Below are positions 35,962-46,300 of a DNA stretch of 61,409 nt, piece after piece. A program made the translations under genes and the position numbers. The notes under the pieces were generated by a model. That model made no database searches, was not told the origin of the DNA, and was given only the letters and a program-made list of their open reading frames with translations. Numbering within the stretch: the stretch's first letter is position 1; the number at the start of each line of letters is the position of its first letter. This stretch comes from an uncultured Oscillospiraceae bacterium (GTDB lineage Bacteria > Bacillota > Clostridia > Oscillospirales > Oscillospiraceae): contig CANPXW010000003.1 of the NCBI GenBank assembly GCA_947587025.1, positions 1 through 61,409 on the forward strand. The letters are read 5' to 3'.

Positions 35962-36700
35962 CCCGCACCGCCTGGAGCAGCTTTTTCGTGTACTCATGCT
36001 GCGGCCGGTCGTACACCTGGTCCACCGTGCCCGACTCGATGACGCGCCCGTCCTGCATCACCAGCACCCGGTCGCATATGGAGTAGACCACGTTCAGATC
36101 GTGGCTGATGAACAGATAGCTCAGGTCCAGGTCCCGCCGCAGGTCCCACAAAAGGTCCAGCACCTGGGCCTGGATGGTCACGTCCAGGGCCGACACCGGC
36201 TCGTCGGCGATGATGAACCGGGGCCGCTGGATAAGCGCCAGGGCGATGGCCACCCGCTGGCGCTGGCCGCCAGAGAGCTGGGCCGGCTTTTGATTGACAT
36301 AACTTTCTTCCAACCCCACCCGTGCCAGCATGTCCGCCACCCGGCGGCGCCGCTCGGCGGCGTCGTACTTGCCGAAGATGCGCAGGGGCTCTTCCAATAT
36401 CCACCCCACCGTCCGGGCGGGGTTTAGACTGGACCGGGGGTCCTGGAACACCATTTGGGGCCGCTTCGTGTAGTGGGTGACAGTCCCGGTCACGTTTTTG
36501 GCCGGGAGCATGCCCAGGATCGCCTTGGACAGGGTGGACTTGCCGCAGCCGGACTCGCCCACCAGCCCGACCACCTCTCCGTGGTTTACATAAAAACTAA
36601 CATCGTGGACCGCCTCGTAACCGGTCCCCCGGCCGAACACGTTGGTGTCGGCGTAGCAGACGGTGAGGTGCTCCACCTCCAGCACGCGCTCACTGTTCAT
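35951..36700 (-). CDS. Oligopeptide/dipeptide ABC transporter ATP-binding protein (DppF/OppF type)
   Basis: 249 aa. Walker [11 protein letters not shown]-loop [13 protein letters not shown], signature [12 protein letters not shown], Walker [14 protein letters not shown] and the H-switch FISHDL. The DPRSSLNP phrase identifies the OppF/DppF branch. Unlike many OppF proteins it lacks the long C-terminal oligopeptide extension with the 4Fe-4S cysteine motif. It overlaps the DppD-type gene by 11 bases and is the second ATPase of the transporter encoded at 35951-40744. Confidence 0.93.
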   Translation of the reverse strand: MNSERVLEVEHLTVCYADTNVFGRGTGYEAVHDVSFYVNHGEVVGLVGESGCGKSTLSKAILGMLPAKNVTGTVTHYTKRPQMVFQDPRSSLNPARTVGWILEEPLRIFGKYDAAERRRRVADMLARVGLEESYVNQKPAQLSGGQRQRVAIALALIQRPRFIIADEPVSALDVTIQAQVLDLLWDLRRDLDLSYLFISHDLNVVYSICDRVLVMQDGRVIESGTVDQVYDRPQHEYTKKLLQAVRDEV

Positions 36701-37481
36701 GGCGTTTCCTCGTAGGGATGGCAGCGATGAGCCGCTTTGTGTACTCGTCCTGGGGGGCAGTGAACACCCTCTGCGTGTCCCCCCGCTCCACGATGCGGCC
36801 CTGGTGCATCACCGCCACGCTCTCGCACAGCCGCCGCACCACGGAAAGGTCGTGGCTTATCAGCAATATGGCCACGCCGAAGTCCGCGCTGACGGACTTG
36901 AGCAGGGACAGTATCTGGGCCTGGACGGTCACGTCCAGGGCGGTGGTGGGCTCGTCGCATATGAGCAGCTTGGGCCGTATCACCATGGCCGAGGCGATGA
37001 CCGCCCGCTGACGCTGGCCGCCGGAGAGCTGATGGGGGTACTTCTCGTACGTCCGCGCCGGGTCCGGCAGGCCCACCTGCTCCATGGCCTCCAGGGCCTT
37101 TTCCCGGCGCTGGTCGGGTGACAGGTCCGTGTGTATCCGCAGCACCTCCTCCACCTGGCGGCCCACCCGCATCAGGGGGTTGAGGCTGGTCATGGGCTCC
37201 TGGAACACCACGCCGATGTCCTTGCCCTGGACCGTGCGCAGCTGGTCCCGGGAGCAGGCCAGCAGGTCCCGCCCGTCAAAGAGCACCTGGCCGGACATGT
37301 CCACGTTCCACCGCTCGATGAGCCCGGACAGCGCCATGGCGGTGACGGTCTTGCCCGAGCCGGACTCCCCCACCAGGCCCACCCGCTGCCCGGCCTGGAC
37401 GGTCAGGTCCACGCCCCGGACGGCCTGCTTGCCGGTGGAGAGGAACTTCACGCGCAGATCGCGTATCTCAAGCAGCGCCAT
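36690..37481 (-). CDS. Oligopeptide/dipeptide ABC transporter ATP-binding protein (DppD/OppD type)
   Basis: 263 aa from the ATG at 37479-37481 ([13 protein letters not shown]); the open frame extends further upstream but that part is permease sequence in another frame. Walker [24 protein letters not shown], signature [13 protein letters not shown], Walker [13 protein letters not shown]. The QEPMTSLNP phrase marks the DppD/OppD branch. It overlaps the permease gene upstream by 14 bases and the DppF-type gene downstream by 11. Confidence 0.93.
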   Translation of the reverse strand: MALLEIRDLRVKFLSTGKQAVRGVDLTVQAGQRVGLVGESGSGKTVTAMALSGLIERWNVDMSGQVLFDGRDLLACSRDQLRTVQGKDIGVVFQEPMTSLNPLMRVGRQVEEVLRIHTDLSPDQRREKALEAMEQVGLPDPARTYEKYPHQLSGGQRQRAVIASAMVIRPKLLICDEPTTALDVTVQAQILSLLKSVSADFGVAILLISHDLSVVRRLCESVAVMHQGRIVERGDTQRVFTAPQDEYTKRLIAAIPTRKRHEQ

Positions 37482-38274
37482 AGTCCCCTCCCATCCCCTC
37501 GCTGAGCAGGCCGAAGCCCAGCACCAGCAGCACGATGGCCGCGCCGGCGCCCAGCACGTACCAGGGCGCGGTGAGCAGATACCCCTGGGCCTCGCCCAGC
37601 ATCCGGCCAAGACTGGCGTCCGGGGGCTGGACCCCCACGCCCAGATAGCTCATGGACGCCTCAGCCAGCACGGCGTTGTTGAAGCCGATGGCCACGCTGG
37701 GCAGCAGCACCGGCACGATGTTGGGCAGGATGTGCAGGAACAAAATGCGCATATCCCCCGCCCCCATGAGCTTGGCCAGGGCCACGTAATCCAGGCTCTT
37801 CTGCCGCGCCACCTCCGCGCGGACGATGCGTGCAAAGCTGGGGATGAACAGCAGCCCCAGGGCCAGGATGATGTTATACTTGCCGCTGCCGAACAGAGCT
37901 ATCAGCACCAGGGCCAGCAGGATGCTGGGGAAGGCGGCGATGGCGTCGTTCAGGCGCATGAGGCACTCGTCCAGCCACCCGCCGTAATAGCCCGTCAGCC
38001 CGCCGATGATGAGGCCCGCTGCCAGGCCGATGGCCACTGTGGCTGCGGCGATGACGAACGTGGCCCCGGCCCCCTCGATGACGCGGGAGAGGATGTCCCG
38101 GCCGAAGTTGTCGGTGCCCAGGGGGTGGGCCAGGCACGGGGCCAGCATTTTCGCCTTGCCGTTCATGGCGTTGGGGTCGTAGGGCGTCCACACCATGCCC
38201 ACCAGGATGACCGCCAGCATCACGGCGGTGATGACCGCCCCCGCTGTGAAGTTTTTGTTGTGTCTGAGCTTCAT
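37468..38274 (-). CDS. Dipeptide ABC transporter permease (DppC type)
   Basis: 268 aa with about six hydrophobic helices. It has the N-terminal helix and TPYDPNAMN segment typical of DppC/OppC, the HPLGTDNFGRDILSRVI motif, and the EAA cytoplasmic loop EVARQKSLDYVALAKLMGAGDMRILFLHILPN, which contacts the ATPases. It forms the channel with the DppB-type partner, whose gene lies 4 bases upstream. Confidence 0.93.
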   Translation of the reverse strand: MKLRHNKNFTAGAVITAVMLAVILVGMVWTPYDPNAMNGKAKMLAPCLAHPLGTDNFGRDILSRVIEGAGATFVIAAATVAIGLAAGLIIGGLTGYYGGWLDECLMRLNDAIAAFPSILLALVLIALFGSGKYNIILALGLLFIPSFARIVRAEVARQKSLDYVALAKLMGAGDMRILFLHILPNIVPVLLPSVAIGFNNAVLAEASMSYLGVGVQPPDASLGRMLGEAQGYLLTAPWYVLGAGAAIVLLVLGFGLLSEGMGGDYGAA

Positions 38275-38278
38275 ATGC

Positions 38279-39220
38279 TCACCCCAGTCGGACGCGGGGG
38301 TCGATGGTCTGGGTGACCACGTCCGCCAGATAGTTCATGAATACCACCACAAATGCGATGATGACCACGATGCACTGCACCACGGGATAGTCCCGGTTAC
38401 CGATGCTGGCCAGCAGCAGCCTTCCCAGCCCCGGCAGAGCGAACACCTGCTCCACGATGATGGACCCGGCCACGATGTCCGCCAGGGTCATGGCCACGAA
38501 GGTGACCACCGGCAGGATGGCGTTGCGCAGCACATGGCCCCGCAGCACCCCCCAGCGGGAGTTGCCCCGGCTGTAGGCCGTGCGCACATAGTCCTCGTCC
38601 ATCTGGTCCAGGATGGAGCTTCGCAGCAGCTTGGTGACCATGGCGGCCTTGGGGATGGCGATGGCCAGGGCCGGGAAGATGAGATAGCCCAGAAACCCCC
38701 AGAGGCTCTCGCCGGGCCCCACGAAGCCGCCGGGCACGAACAGCTTCAGCACCAGGCCGAAGATGTAGGTGAAAAGGATGCCCAGGAAGAACGGGGGAAT
38801 GGCCATGAACACCTGGTTCATGGCCACGAATGCCCGATCGATGCGTCGGCCCTGCCAGCGCGCCAGCGCGATGCCAAGAGGGATGCTGATGGCGATGACC
38901 AGAAGCCAGGCCATGACCGACAAGGCCGCCGTAACGACACCCTTGCCATCCATGACCGCCTCCACGCTCATGCCGTAGCTGTAGCTGGCGCCCATATCCC
39001 CGGTGACGAACCCGGTGAGCCAATCCCAGTAGCGCACGAACACGTTCCTGTCCAGTCCCATCTCATGGCGCAGCGCCGCCGCCCGCTCCGGGGTATAGTC
39101 TGAGCCCAGAAGCTTGGTGGTGGGGTCGCCGGGGACGATCTGAAAGGCCAGGAAGGCGAGCAGGGATATGAGGAGCAGGGTGACGAGCAATACTCCTGTT
39201 TTTTTCAGTACGTACCGCAC
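38279..39220 (-). CDS. Dipeptide ABC transporter permease (DppB type)
   Basis: 313 aa, six helices. The start is GTG at 39218-39220, immediately adjacent to the stop of the binding-protein gene. N-terminal MRYVLKKTGVLLVTLLLISLLAFLAFQIVPGDPT is the DppB/OppB signature, and the EAA loop reads DQMDEDYVRTAYSRGNSRWGVLRGHVLRNAILPV. Substrate specificity lies in the binding protein; dipeptides, oligopeptides or nickel are family options. Confidence 0.93.
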   Translation of the reverse strand: MRYVLKKTGVLLVTLLLISLLAFLAFQIVPGDPTTKLLGSDYTPERAAALRHEMGLDRNVFVRYWDWLTGFVTGDMGASYSYGMSVEAVMDGKGVVTAALSVMAWLLVIAISIPLGIALARWQGRRIDRAFVAMNQVFMAIPPFFLGILFTYIFGLVLKLFVPGGFVGPGESLWGFLGYLIFPALAIAIPKAAMVTKLLRSSILDQMDEDYVRTAYSRGNSRWGVLRGHVLRNAILPVVTFVAMTLADIVAGSIIVEQVFALPGLGRLLLASIGNRDYPVVQCIVVIIAFVVVFMNYLADVVTQTIDPRVRLG

Positions 39221-40744
39221 TTACGCGGTCTTATAGACCCCGGCCAGGTCCATCACGTACAGCGGATAGAACTGATAGCCGGACACGTTCGGCTGCATGA
39301 CCACGAAGTCCGCCAGGTCCTGGAGGTACACGTTGGCCGCCTGCTCGGTGAGGATGTGCTGGCAGTCCAGGAAATGCCCGACCTGCTCGGCGTCGTCCGT
39401 GGTGGCCAGCGCGGCGGCGTAGGCCGCGTCGTAATCGGCGCTGTCAAAGCCGATGAAGTTCTTGGCGTTGTCGCTGACGAACCGGGCCAGCAGCGCCGAC
39501 GCCGTCAGGGTAGAGGCGTCCATGCCGTGGAGCGTGGCCTGGAAATCCCGGCCCTGGTACACGTCGGAGTACCAGGCGGCGTTCTCCATCTGCACGATCT
39601 CGGCCTCGACCACGCCGGTCTGGCGCAACAACTCCACCACCGCCTGGGCAGCGTTGACGTGGGGCGTGTAGGCCTCCACCACGTTGATGGTGAACTCCAG
39701 GGGGTTCGCGGCGGTGTAGCCGGCCTCGGCCAGCAGCTCTATGGCCTTCTCCACGTCCGGCTCGTACCAGTCGGTCAGCTCCTCGTCAAAGTACTTGCCG
39801 AAGGCGGGGTACATGCTGCTGCCCAGGGCCGCGCCGTGGCCGTCGGCGGCCAGGTCGATGACCATGTGCTTGTCGATGGCGTAGCACAGCGCCTGGCGCA
39901 CCCGGATGTCGTCGAAGGGGGGCTGGGCGTTGTTGAGGTACAGCGCCTGCACCAGGTTCATGCTGCCCTCCAGCACGGTCAGGTCGGCCAGCTCCGCCAC
40001 CTGGCTGGCCTCCAGATGGGCGGCCAGGTCGATGGCGCCGGAGCGCAGGCTCATCACCATGGTCTGACCGTCCTCGACGACCTTGAAGGTCACCTTGGCG
40101 CACTTGGCCTTCTCCCCCCAGTAATCGTCGAAGCGCTCCATGACGATGTTCTCCTGGGGCGAGCGGGAGACGTATTTGAACGGTCCCGTGCCGACGATGC
40201 CGTCGGCGGGGTCGCTGCCCTCCGGGATGATGGCAGCGGTGGTGTACGCGAGGAACTCCGCGTCCGGCGCGGAGAGGGTGACGACCACGGTCCGGTCGTC
40301 GGTGGCTTCCACACTGGCGACGCCCGCCAGAGTGGCCATCAGGGGCTCGCCGGTCTCAAGACCTGCCGCACGGGTCAGGGAATACACAACGTCCCCGACC
40401 GTGACCTGCTGTCCGTTGTGGAACCGCACGCCCTCACGCAGGGTGAAGGTGTATTCGTCTGCGGTCTCATTGACGGTGTAGCTTTCGGCGACGGCGGGGA
40501 CGAGATCTCCTTGGGTATCGGGCTTGGTCAGCCCTTCATAGATGTTGAATAGGACTTCTCTGGTTCCTGCCAACGACGAAGATACGTGCGGGTCAAGACT
40601 GCTGTCCAGGTCTGAGGCGATGCCGACGGTGAGCTCGGCATCTCCGGCGGAGCCATCTGCCGCCCATACCGACTGGCCGCCTCCGATAAAGAGTGCCGCC
40701 GCCATAGCGAGCGTCAGCGCAAGAGTGAGAATGCGTTTTTTCAT
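39221..40744 (-). CDS. ABC transporter substrate-binding protein, dipeptide type, without lipobox
   Basis: 507 aa from the ATG at 40742-40744; the longer frame upstream crosses the promoter. SBP_bac_5 fold: DLDSSLDPHVSSSLAGTREVLFNIYEGL, then FTLREGVRFHNGQQVTVGDVVYSL, then VRQALCYAIDKHMV. It heads a complete operon SBP-DppB-DppC-DppD-DppF-sfsA. Unusually, the signal peptide (MKKRILTLALTLAMAAALFIGGGQSVWAAD) has no Cys for lipidation. In Gram-positive bacteria such proteins are normally lipoproteins, so this one would be released or held by another contact. Confidence 0.92.
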   Translation of the reverse strand: MKKRILTLALTLAMAAALFIGGGQSVWAADGSAGDAELTVGIASDLDSSLDPHVSSSLAGTREVLFNIYEGLTKPDTQGDLVPAVAESYTVNETADEYTFTLREGVRFHNGQQVTVGDVVYSLTRAAGLETGEPLMATLAGVASVEATDDRTVVVTLSAPDAEFLAYTTAAIIPEGSDPADGIVGTGPFKYVSRSPQENIVMERFDDYWGEKAKCAKVTFKVVEDGQTMVMSLRSGAIDLAAHLEASQVAELADLTVLEGSMNLVQALYLNNAQPPFDDIRVRQALCYAIDKHMVIDLAADGHGAALGSSMYPAFGKYFDEELTDWYEPDVEKAIELLAEAGYTAANPLEFTINVVEAYTPHVNAAQAVVELLRQTGVVEAEIVQMENAAWYSDVYQGRDFQATLHGMDASTLTASALLARFVSDNAKNFIGFDSADYDAAYAAALATTDDAEQVGHFLDCQHILTEQAANVYLQDLADFVVMQPNVSGYQFYPLYVMDLAGVYKTA

Positions 40745-40795
40745 AGCGTTTTTTCTCCTTTTGGCTCCATATTCAGTTTTCTCTTGGCGGGATAG

Positions 40796-40824
40796 AGCAT
40801 AGCACAATTCCCCGCCCCGGTCAA
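40796..40824 (-). promoter_or_regulatory. Promoter of the dipeptide transport operon
   Basis: Minus strand -35 TTGACC (40819-40824), 17 bases, -10 TATGCT (40796-40801), about 50 bases upstream of the ATG. Confidence 0.78.
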
Positions 40825-40859
40825 GTGGGAACGAAAAGATCGCCCTCCAGTCAGCGGTA

Positions 40860-40888
40860 AAAATATACCTCCCTCTGACGAGGGAGGT
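40860..40888 (-). terminator. Terminator of the metallophosphoesterase operon
   Basis: ACCTCCCTC (40867-40875) pairs with GAGGGAGGT (40880-40888), TGAC loop, followed on the minus strand by ATATTTTTACC. It lies 79 bases past the sbcD-like stop; the bases between hold nothing recognisable. Confidence 0.8.
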
Positions 40889-40967
40889 AAAGAAGGTCAT
40901 CATACGAAACGCGGCATTGAAAGAAAACCAGAACGCGCCGAGGCAGCGGGGCACCAAGTCTGCCGGC

Positions 40968-42071
40968 CTACGCCAGGGGCGGCTCCTCGCCGTTCTCCAT
41001 GGCGGCCAGGCCGTACCGGGCGGCCAGCTCGATCTGGGCCCGCTCGGCGTCGGACTGGGCGGCCTCGTATTTCTTCCACAGCCCGGCCAGGAATATCCCC
41101 CGCAGGCTCAGCACCTCCCGGCCGTCCCACACGTCCTTGCGCAGCCGGGTCTCGTCCCGCAGCTCCAGGGCGAAAAAGCGCCCCTCCAGCGCGCCCCGGA
41201 TGGCCGCCAGGTCCGGACTGCGTTCCGGCTGGCCGGTGAGCGTCACCCGGTACACGTCCCGCGACGCGTCCCGGCCCACTGCGTCCAGCACGCTCCTGAC
41301 GTGGTCGGCGCTGTCGGTCAGGTCCACGGCGAGGGCCTCGTACCGCCGGCCGCCCAGGGGAACAGCGCGGGCACGGCACTCGTCGCCGTCCAGCTCCACC
41401 AGCAGCACGCCCTTCACGCCGGTCTCGTCGAAGCCCCGGCCCTCCGGGCAGCCCGGCCAGGCGTAGAATGTGTCCCCCGCCTGCCGCAGGCCGCCGCAGG
41501 CGTGCACGTGGCCCAGGGCGATGTAATCCATCCCGCTGCCGGCGATGTCCGCCTCGGATATGGCCCCGTAGGGGGAGCCGGGCACGCCCACCTCGCCGTG
41601 CAGGACCATCACGTCCGTGACGCCCTCCTCTTTTTCCGCGTGAAAGCCCGCCAGCGGCGGCTTTCTGTGCTTGCCGCTGAAGGCCGCGCCCCATACCCGC
41701 ACGCCCAGCGCCGGCAGCGGCACGCACTCCACGGCCTCGCTTGCGAACACGTGCACGTTCCTGCCCAGGTCCATCCGGGCCCAGGGGGACCGGGGGCCGT
41801 ACCAGTCGTGGTTGCCCGGGGCGACGAACACCGGCGCGCCCATGGCGGGCAGCACCTGCTCCAGCAGGCGGGTGGTCTCGGAATAGGGCTCGTCCGCGTC
41901 GAACAGGTCCCCCGCCAGCAGCACCAGGTCCGCCTTCTCCCGGGCGGCCAGGTCCGCGATGCGCCGCAGCAGCTGGCGCTGCTCGCCCCGGCGCTGGACC
42001 GCCTTTTCCCGGCTCAGCCCCTGGAAGGGAGAGTCCAGATGCAGGTCTGCGGCATGTAATATCCGTATCAT
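40968..42071 (-). CDS. SbcD/Mre11/YhaO-like DNA repair exonuclease (metallophosphoesterase)
   Basis: 367 aa from the ATG at 42069-42071 (MIRILHAADLHLDSPF). Metallophosphoesterase motifs in order: ADLHLD, LAGDLFD, PGNHDWYG, LHGEVG, ALGHVHACGG. The C-terminal half matches the YhaO branch rather than E. coli SbcD. Its partner, a SbcC/YhaN-like ATPase, is usually next to it, but no such gene is present on either side here. It overlaps the YmdB-like gene by 4 bases and is co-transcribed. Confidence 0.85.
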   Translation of the reverse strand: MIRILHAADLHLDSPFQGLSREKAVQRRGEQRQLLRRIADLAAREKADLVLLAGDLFDADEPYSETTRLLEQVLPAMGAPVFVAPGNHDWYGPRSPWARMDLGRNVHVFASEAVECVPLPALGVRVWGAAFSGKHRKPPLAGFHAEKEEGVTDVMVLHGEVGVPGSPYGAISEADIAGSGMDYIALGHVHACGGLRQAGDTFYAWPGCPEGRGFDETGVKGVLLVELDGDECRARAVPLGGRRYEALAVDLTDSADHVRSVLDAVGRDASRDVYRVTLTGQPERSPDLAAIRGALEGRFFALELRDETRLRKDVWDGREVLSLRGIFLAGLWKKYEAAQSDAERAQIELAARYGLAAMENGEEPPLA

Positions 42072-42847
42072 ACGATCCTCATCGCCTCCGCTTTCACGCA
42101 CCGGCCGGTCTCGGTGTCGATGTCGAACAGACAGCACTCCATCTTCCCATCCCCGTCGCCGGACTTATAGCGCATGGGCGGGTCGCCCAAAAACTTGTTC
42201 ACCGACTGGGTCACGTCGATGCCCAGCACGCTGTGGGAAGCGCCGGTCATGCCCAGGTCACTGATATAGCCGGTGCCCTGGGGCAGCACGCAGGCGTCGG
42301 AGGTCTGCACGTGGGTGTGGGTGCCCCATACGGCGCTGACCCGGCCGTCCAGGAACCAGCCCATACCGAGCCGCTCGCTGGTGGCCTCGGCGTGCATATC
42401 CACCAATATCATCCTCGGCAGCGGGTCCAGCTCCTTGAGCAGCACGTCCACCTCCACGAAGGGATTGTCCGTGTTGGTGTCCAGAGTGAACCGGCCCAGG
42501 GCGTTGATGACACATATCTCCCCAAAGGGGGTGCGGTAGACCCCGAAGCCCCGGCCGGGGCACTGGGGGGCGTAGTTGATGGGCCGCAGCACGTGCACGT
42601 TGTCGGCCAGGTAGGGCTTCAGCTCCCAGCGGGTCCAGGTATGGTTGCCCAGGGTGATCACGTCCGCGCCGGCGTTCAGAATGCGGTCGCACTGCTCCGG
42701 CGTGACGCCCACCACGTTGGCGTTCTCCCCGTTGACCACCACGAAGGATATGCCCAGCTGCTTGCGCACGGCCTTGAGCCGCTTTTCCAGAAACGTCAGC
42801 CCCGGCGCGCCGCACACGTCGCCCACGGCCAATATGCTGATGATCAT
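42068..42847 (-). CDS. ymdB: YmdB-family metallophosphoesterase (2',3'-cyclic-nucleotide phosphodiesterase type)
   Basis: 259 aa from the ATG at 42845-42847, 6 bases after GAGGAG. Motifs GDVCG, VNGENANVVG, TLGNHTW, DMHAEATSE and GTHTHVQTSD define the TIGR00282/YmdB family, and size agrees. B. subtilis YmdB cleaves cyclic nucleotides in vitro and influences biofilm and motility decisions. A surface-structure island lies nearby, but a link is speculation. ymdB often neighbours rny, which is not seen here. Confidence 0.92.
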   Translation of the reverse strand: MIISILAVGDVCGAPGLTFLEKRLKAVRKQLGISFVVVNGENANVVGVTPEQCDRILNAGADVITLGNHTWTRWELKPYLADNVHVLRPINYAPQCPGRGFGVYRTPFGEICVINALGRFTLDTNTDNPFVEVDVLLKELDPLPRMILVDMHAEATSERLGMGWFLDGRVSAVWGTHTHVQTSDACVLPQGTGYISDLGMTGASHSVLGIDVTQSVNKFLGDPPMRYKSGDGDGKMECCLFDIDTETGRCVKAEAMRIV

Positions 42848-42929
42848 GGCATGCTCCTCAAAAAAGTTTTTCCGCATTAAATATAACACGGTTTCGCGGG
42901 AAATACTAGCCAGGAAAGAGGGGTAAAGC

Positions 42930-43091
42930 ATGAATAATATGTCGTTTGTCAAGGGCATGGGCGTCGGCCTGATGGTCGGGTCCGTGGTAGGCATGGCGGT
43001 CACGCCGAAGAAAAAGAAAATGAACATCGGCAAGACCATCAAATCCATGGGCGATGTGATGGACAGCATCGCGGGCACGCTGGGGCTGTAA
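42930..43091 (+). CDS. Small glycine-rich/basic protein, YtxH-like
   Basis: 53 aa: MNNMSFVKGMGVGLMVGSVV, then GMAVTPKKKKMNIGKTIKSMGDVMDSIAGTLGL. AGAGGGG lies before the ATG. A short glycine-zipper helix (about 5-25), a Lys cluster and an amphipathic tail make it look like a small membrane-associated protein of the YtxH-like type. Such proteins are common and poorly studied in Clostridia. It lies alone on the plus strand, just before tRNA-Arg, and the spurious-ORF risk is modest given the codon pattern. Confidence 0.65.
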   Translation: MNNMSFVKGMGVGLMVGSVVGMAVTPKKKKMNIGKTIKSMGDVMDSIAGTLGL

Positions 43092-43108
43092 AAAGTTTCA
43101 AAAACCCC

Positions 43109-43137
43109 TTGCAATCCGGCCGGGCTTATGCTATCAT
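43109..43137 (+). promoter_or_regulatory. Promoter of tRNA-Arg(ACG)
   Basis: -35 TTGCAA (43109-43114), 17 bases, -10 TATCAT (43132-43137), 12 bases before the tRNA. Confidence 0.8.
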
Positions 43138-43149
43138 ACTTGAGCACAT

Positions 43150-43226
43150 GCGGCATTAGCTCAGCTGGATAGAGCGTCTGGCTACGGACCAGAAGGCCGG
43201 GGGTTCGAATCCCTCATGCCGTGCCA
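43150..43226 (+). tRNA. tRNA-Arg (anticodon ACG)
   Basis: 77 bases with encoded CCA. Acceptor GCGGCAT pairs with ATGCCGT (first pair G-U); D arm AGCTCAGCTGGATAGAGC; anticodon stem TCTGG/CCAGA with loop CTACGGA (anticodon 43084+100, i.e. 43184-43186); T arm GGGGGTTCGAATCCCTC. A34 should be deaminated to inosine to read CGN codons. Confidence 0.97.
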
Positions 43227-43264
43227 ACACCGGAGTAAAGGAAACTTTGCTCCGGTGTTTTTTG
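43226..43264 (+). terminator. Terminator of tRNA-Arg(ACG)
   Basis: AACACCGGAG and AAAG pair with CTTT and CTCCGGTGTT around GAAA, followed by TTTTTT. The stem begins on the last A of the tRNA CCA. Confidence 0.93.
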
Positions 43265-43341
43265 CCACTGTGTTTTGGTTTGCATTGATACAGAGAGGGC
43301 GCGCCGCGAGGCGTGCCCTCCTGATGTTTTCTTATGCGTTT

Positions 43342-46300
43342 TCAGCCTCTGGCCTTTCTGCGGCGGCCGTCGCATACCAGGGCTATGGCTGCGGAGAGGA
43401 CCAGCGCGCCGCCCAGCGCGTACAGCATCATCGTGCCTGCGCCGCCGGACTCCGGCAGCTCATAGCTGCTGGGGTCGGTCACAGCGATCTCGAACACCGG
43501 CTCGCTGGTAGGCCCCACCGGATAGGTCACGCCCTCCGGCGCGCTCACCACCTGGAGCTTGCCGTCCTTCGTCATGTAGAGCACGATCTGCCCGTCCACC
43601 AGGATGTATCCGTCGGGGGCTTTCGTCTCGGTCAGGATGTAGTACTTGTCCGGCGTCAGCTTCAGCTCTTCTCCGCTGCCGTCCCACCGGACGCTTCCCT
43701 GCTCGCCCTTGGACTGGCCGGTATAGCTCTTTCCGCCGTCCGCCGGGACGTAGGCGCCCTCACCGTTCTCCACCGCCTCGCAGAGCTGGAACTGTGCGCC
43801 CTCCAGCGGGAAGGGGTCCTCGCCGGCGCTTCCCTTTTTCACAACGCGCAGGGCCTGGATGGGCGTGTTCTCCACCGTCAGGCTGCCGTTGGGGATGGCC
43901 AGCTTCGCGCCGGGATGCGTTTCCGCCTCCTCATCGTTCGCCAGCCCGAAATAGAACAGGATGGGCTCTTCCAGCTTCATATAGCCCTCAGGCGCATCCG
44001 TCTCCTCCAGGATGTAATAGCTGCCCGGCTCCAGCCAGTTCATATCCTTTGTGATCGCAAAGCGGCCCCCTTCCCCTGTGGTGAAGGCCCATTCATCAGC
44101 CGAATAGCCACGGTAATTCACACCGTCTATCACGAAGTTCTTGATCTTATCGGTGTACTCGTTGAATCGGGAGTCCTCTTTCAGCACGACATAGAACTTG
44201 AATCCCGCTCCTGCCAGCCCTTCGCCGGTATCCCCGTCCGCCTTTATGAAGTTGAGCGAATACTGGTGGGCGGAGCCTTCGGTCTTGATGTCCTGGACCT
44301 GCAGGGACCCATTGTAATTGCTCTTGGAGCGCTCTACGCCCTCGATGCCGGCCGCGTTGGACACCTGCACGTTGTCCCCCGACACAGTGATGACCGCCTG
44401 ATAGGTGACGATCAGATGTCTGCCGTTGGGGATGACCAGCTTGAACTGGCCCTCCTCGTCCGGGGGAAGCGTCCCCCAGTCGTTCTCGCCCCAACTGTTG
44501 TTCCTGACGATCTGCTCCCGGTCCTGTCTTCCGACGCCATTGAGCGGCTCATTGCTCTGGGCGTCGAGCACCTGGATGGTATCCTCCATGACCTGCAGAT
44601 TCTCGCTTTTGTCCGTCACGAACAGATAGCTCTGCGCCTCGTCAAAGCCATCCTGGACGAACTTTCTTCCCTCCGGATTGATGTCCAGGGTGAACTGCAG
44701 CAGATTGCCGCCCTCCTCTACCTGCTTTGCCTCCTTGGTAAGCTTGTCGGGGAAGTATAACTCCTCGTTGCTCGTGTCCCAGCGCCCTGTCTCTTCTCTG
44801 TCACTGATCGCGGCATAGTTCGTCACCACAACGCCGTCATCGTCACGGCTGTGCGCCGCCAGCCACTCCGAAGTGGCCTTCAGCGTGTAGGTAAAGGTCA
44901 TCTCTGCCAAATTAACAGAAAATGCATTGAAGAACTCAAAGTTTTTATTATTATATCCGGTCCCGGCTTCATTATAGAAGAAAACCAGCGGCGCGGAAAT
45001 CGCTCTGCCCTCTTCTACCAAGGGGGAAACACCAAATTTTTCCTCGTTGTAGGGGAAAGTCTGCTCGAGACCATCCTTGTCACGCGTCTTCACCCACAGG
45101 CTCCCGGGCTCATACTCCCAGCCATCGGGCAGTTTGTCATAGAATACCGCCTGCATGCTGTCCGCCCACATTTTGGAGTTGTTCCACTTATATATACCGG
45201 CTTGATTGTACCAGTCCGTTTTTATATCCTGGAAATACTGATTGACCGTCTCATCCGTCGCATTCATGGTGACGGTGTAGTCGATGTAGACGTCCTTGCC
45301 GTTTTTCCTCACCTCGCCGGACTTGTTGATCTCGTCGGCGTTGTTGAAATACACCTTGTATCCGGGGTAATAGGGGCCGTAGCGCAGGTAGACGTTGTTC
45401 GTGATGCCCGCCAGCAGCACGTCGTCCGGGGACACCTGGATCGTTGTGTCCGGGTCTCCCATCTTTACGAGCGTGACCGTCCTCCCGGCCTTCTCAGACA
45501 TGACCAGGTCGTACTCCGTGACGATCAGCCGGTCATTCTCGTACTTCCAGCTGCCCCACTCTCCATGATTAGGCTGCTTCCACCCCTGATAGCCGAAAAC
45601 GATATTCAGGTTCTGCCCTCCCAACCGGGCGACGTATTCTTCCACACTCTTAGAGTTATAGCCAGCCAGAAGGTCAGGCCAGTTCCAGTCAAAATCACCG
45701 CCCTCCAGCTGGTAGCCTTTCAGAGGCTCGCTCGCTTTCGCCGCCTTTATGGTCTCCTCCAGTCTCGCAAACTTCTCGGCGTCGTTGGCACTGTCATCCA
45801 AACCGTCGAACCAGCCATCCGGCAGGTCCGCCGCATGGACCTGGAGATTTTTGACCCGGCCGGTGCCGTCCGCCTTGAACTCCGGCAGATACCACTTCTC
45901 GCCCTGGTACTTCACGACCATATCGTCAAAGATATACAGCGGCGCCCATGTGCCCGCCGGCACGGTCGTATAGAGGGTATAGTGCAGCGTTTTCGTGTAT
46001 TCGCTATAACTCTGGTCCTTGCTCACGATGCCCTTGCCGGGAGGCGTCACCCGCATCTCGACGCTGTTTTTGTCCTTCTCCGTGAACTCTTGCTCTTTGG
46101 GCGGATCTTCCGGGTCTTCAGGTCCCTCTGTCACCATCTTGCCGTTGACCGTGGCCTCGTTCTTCACCTCGGCCCACAGTTTTCCGGTAGAGCTCTTCTC
46201 ATTGTAACCCACGGCATAATCGTAGGTGACGGAGACCTCGTCGCCCTCCTGCATGTTCGCGTAATCGCCCTTCAGCTTGACCTGGAAGGTCTTTTTTCCG

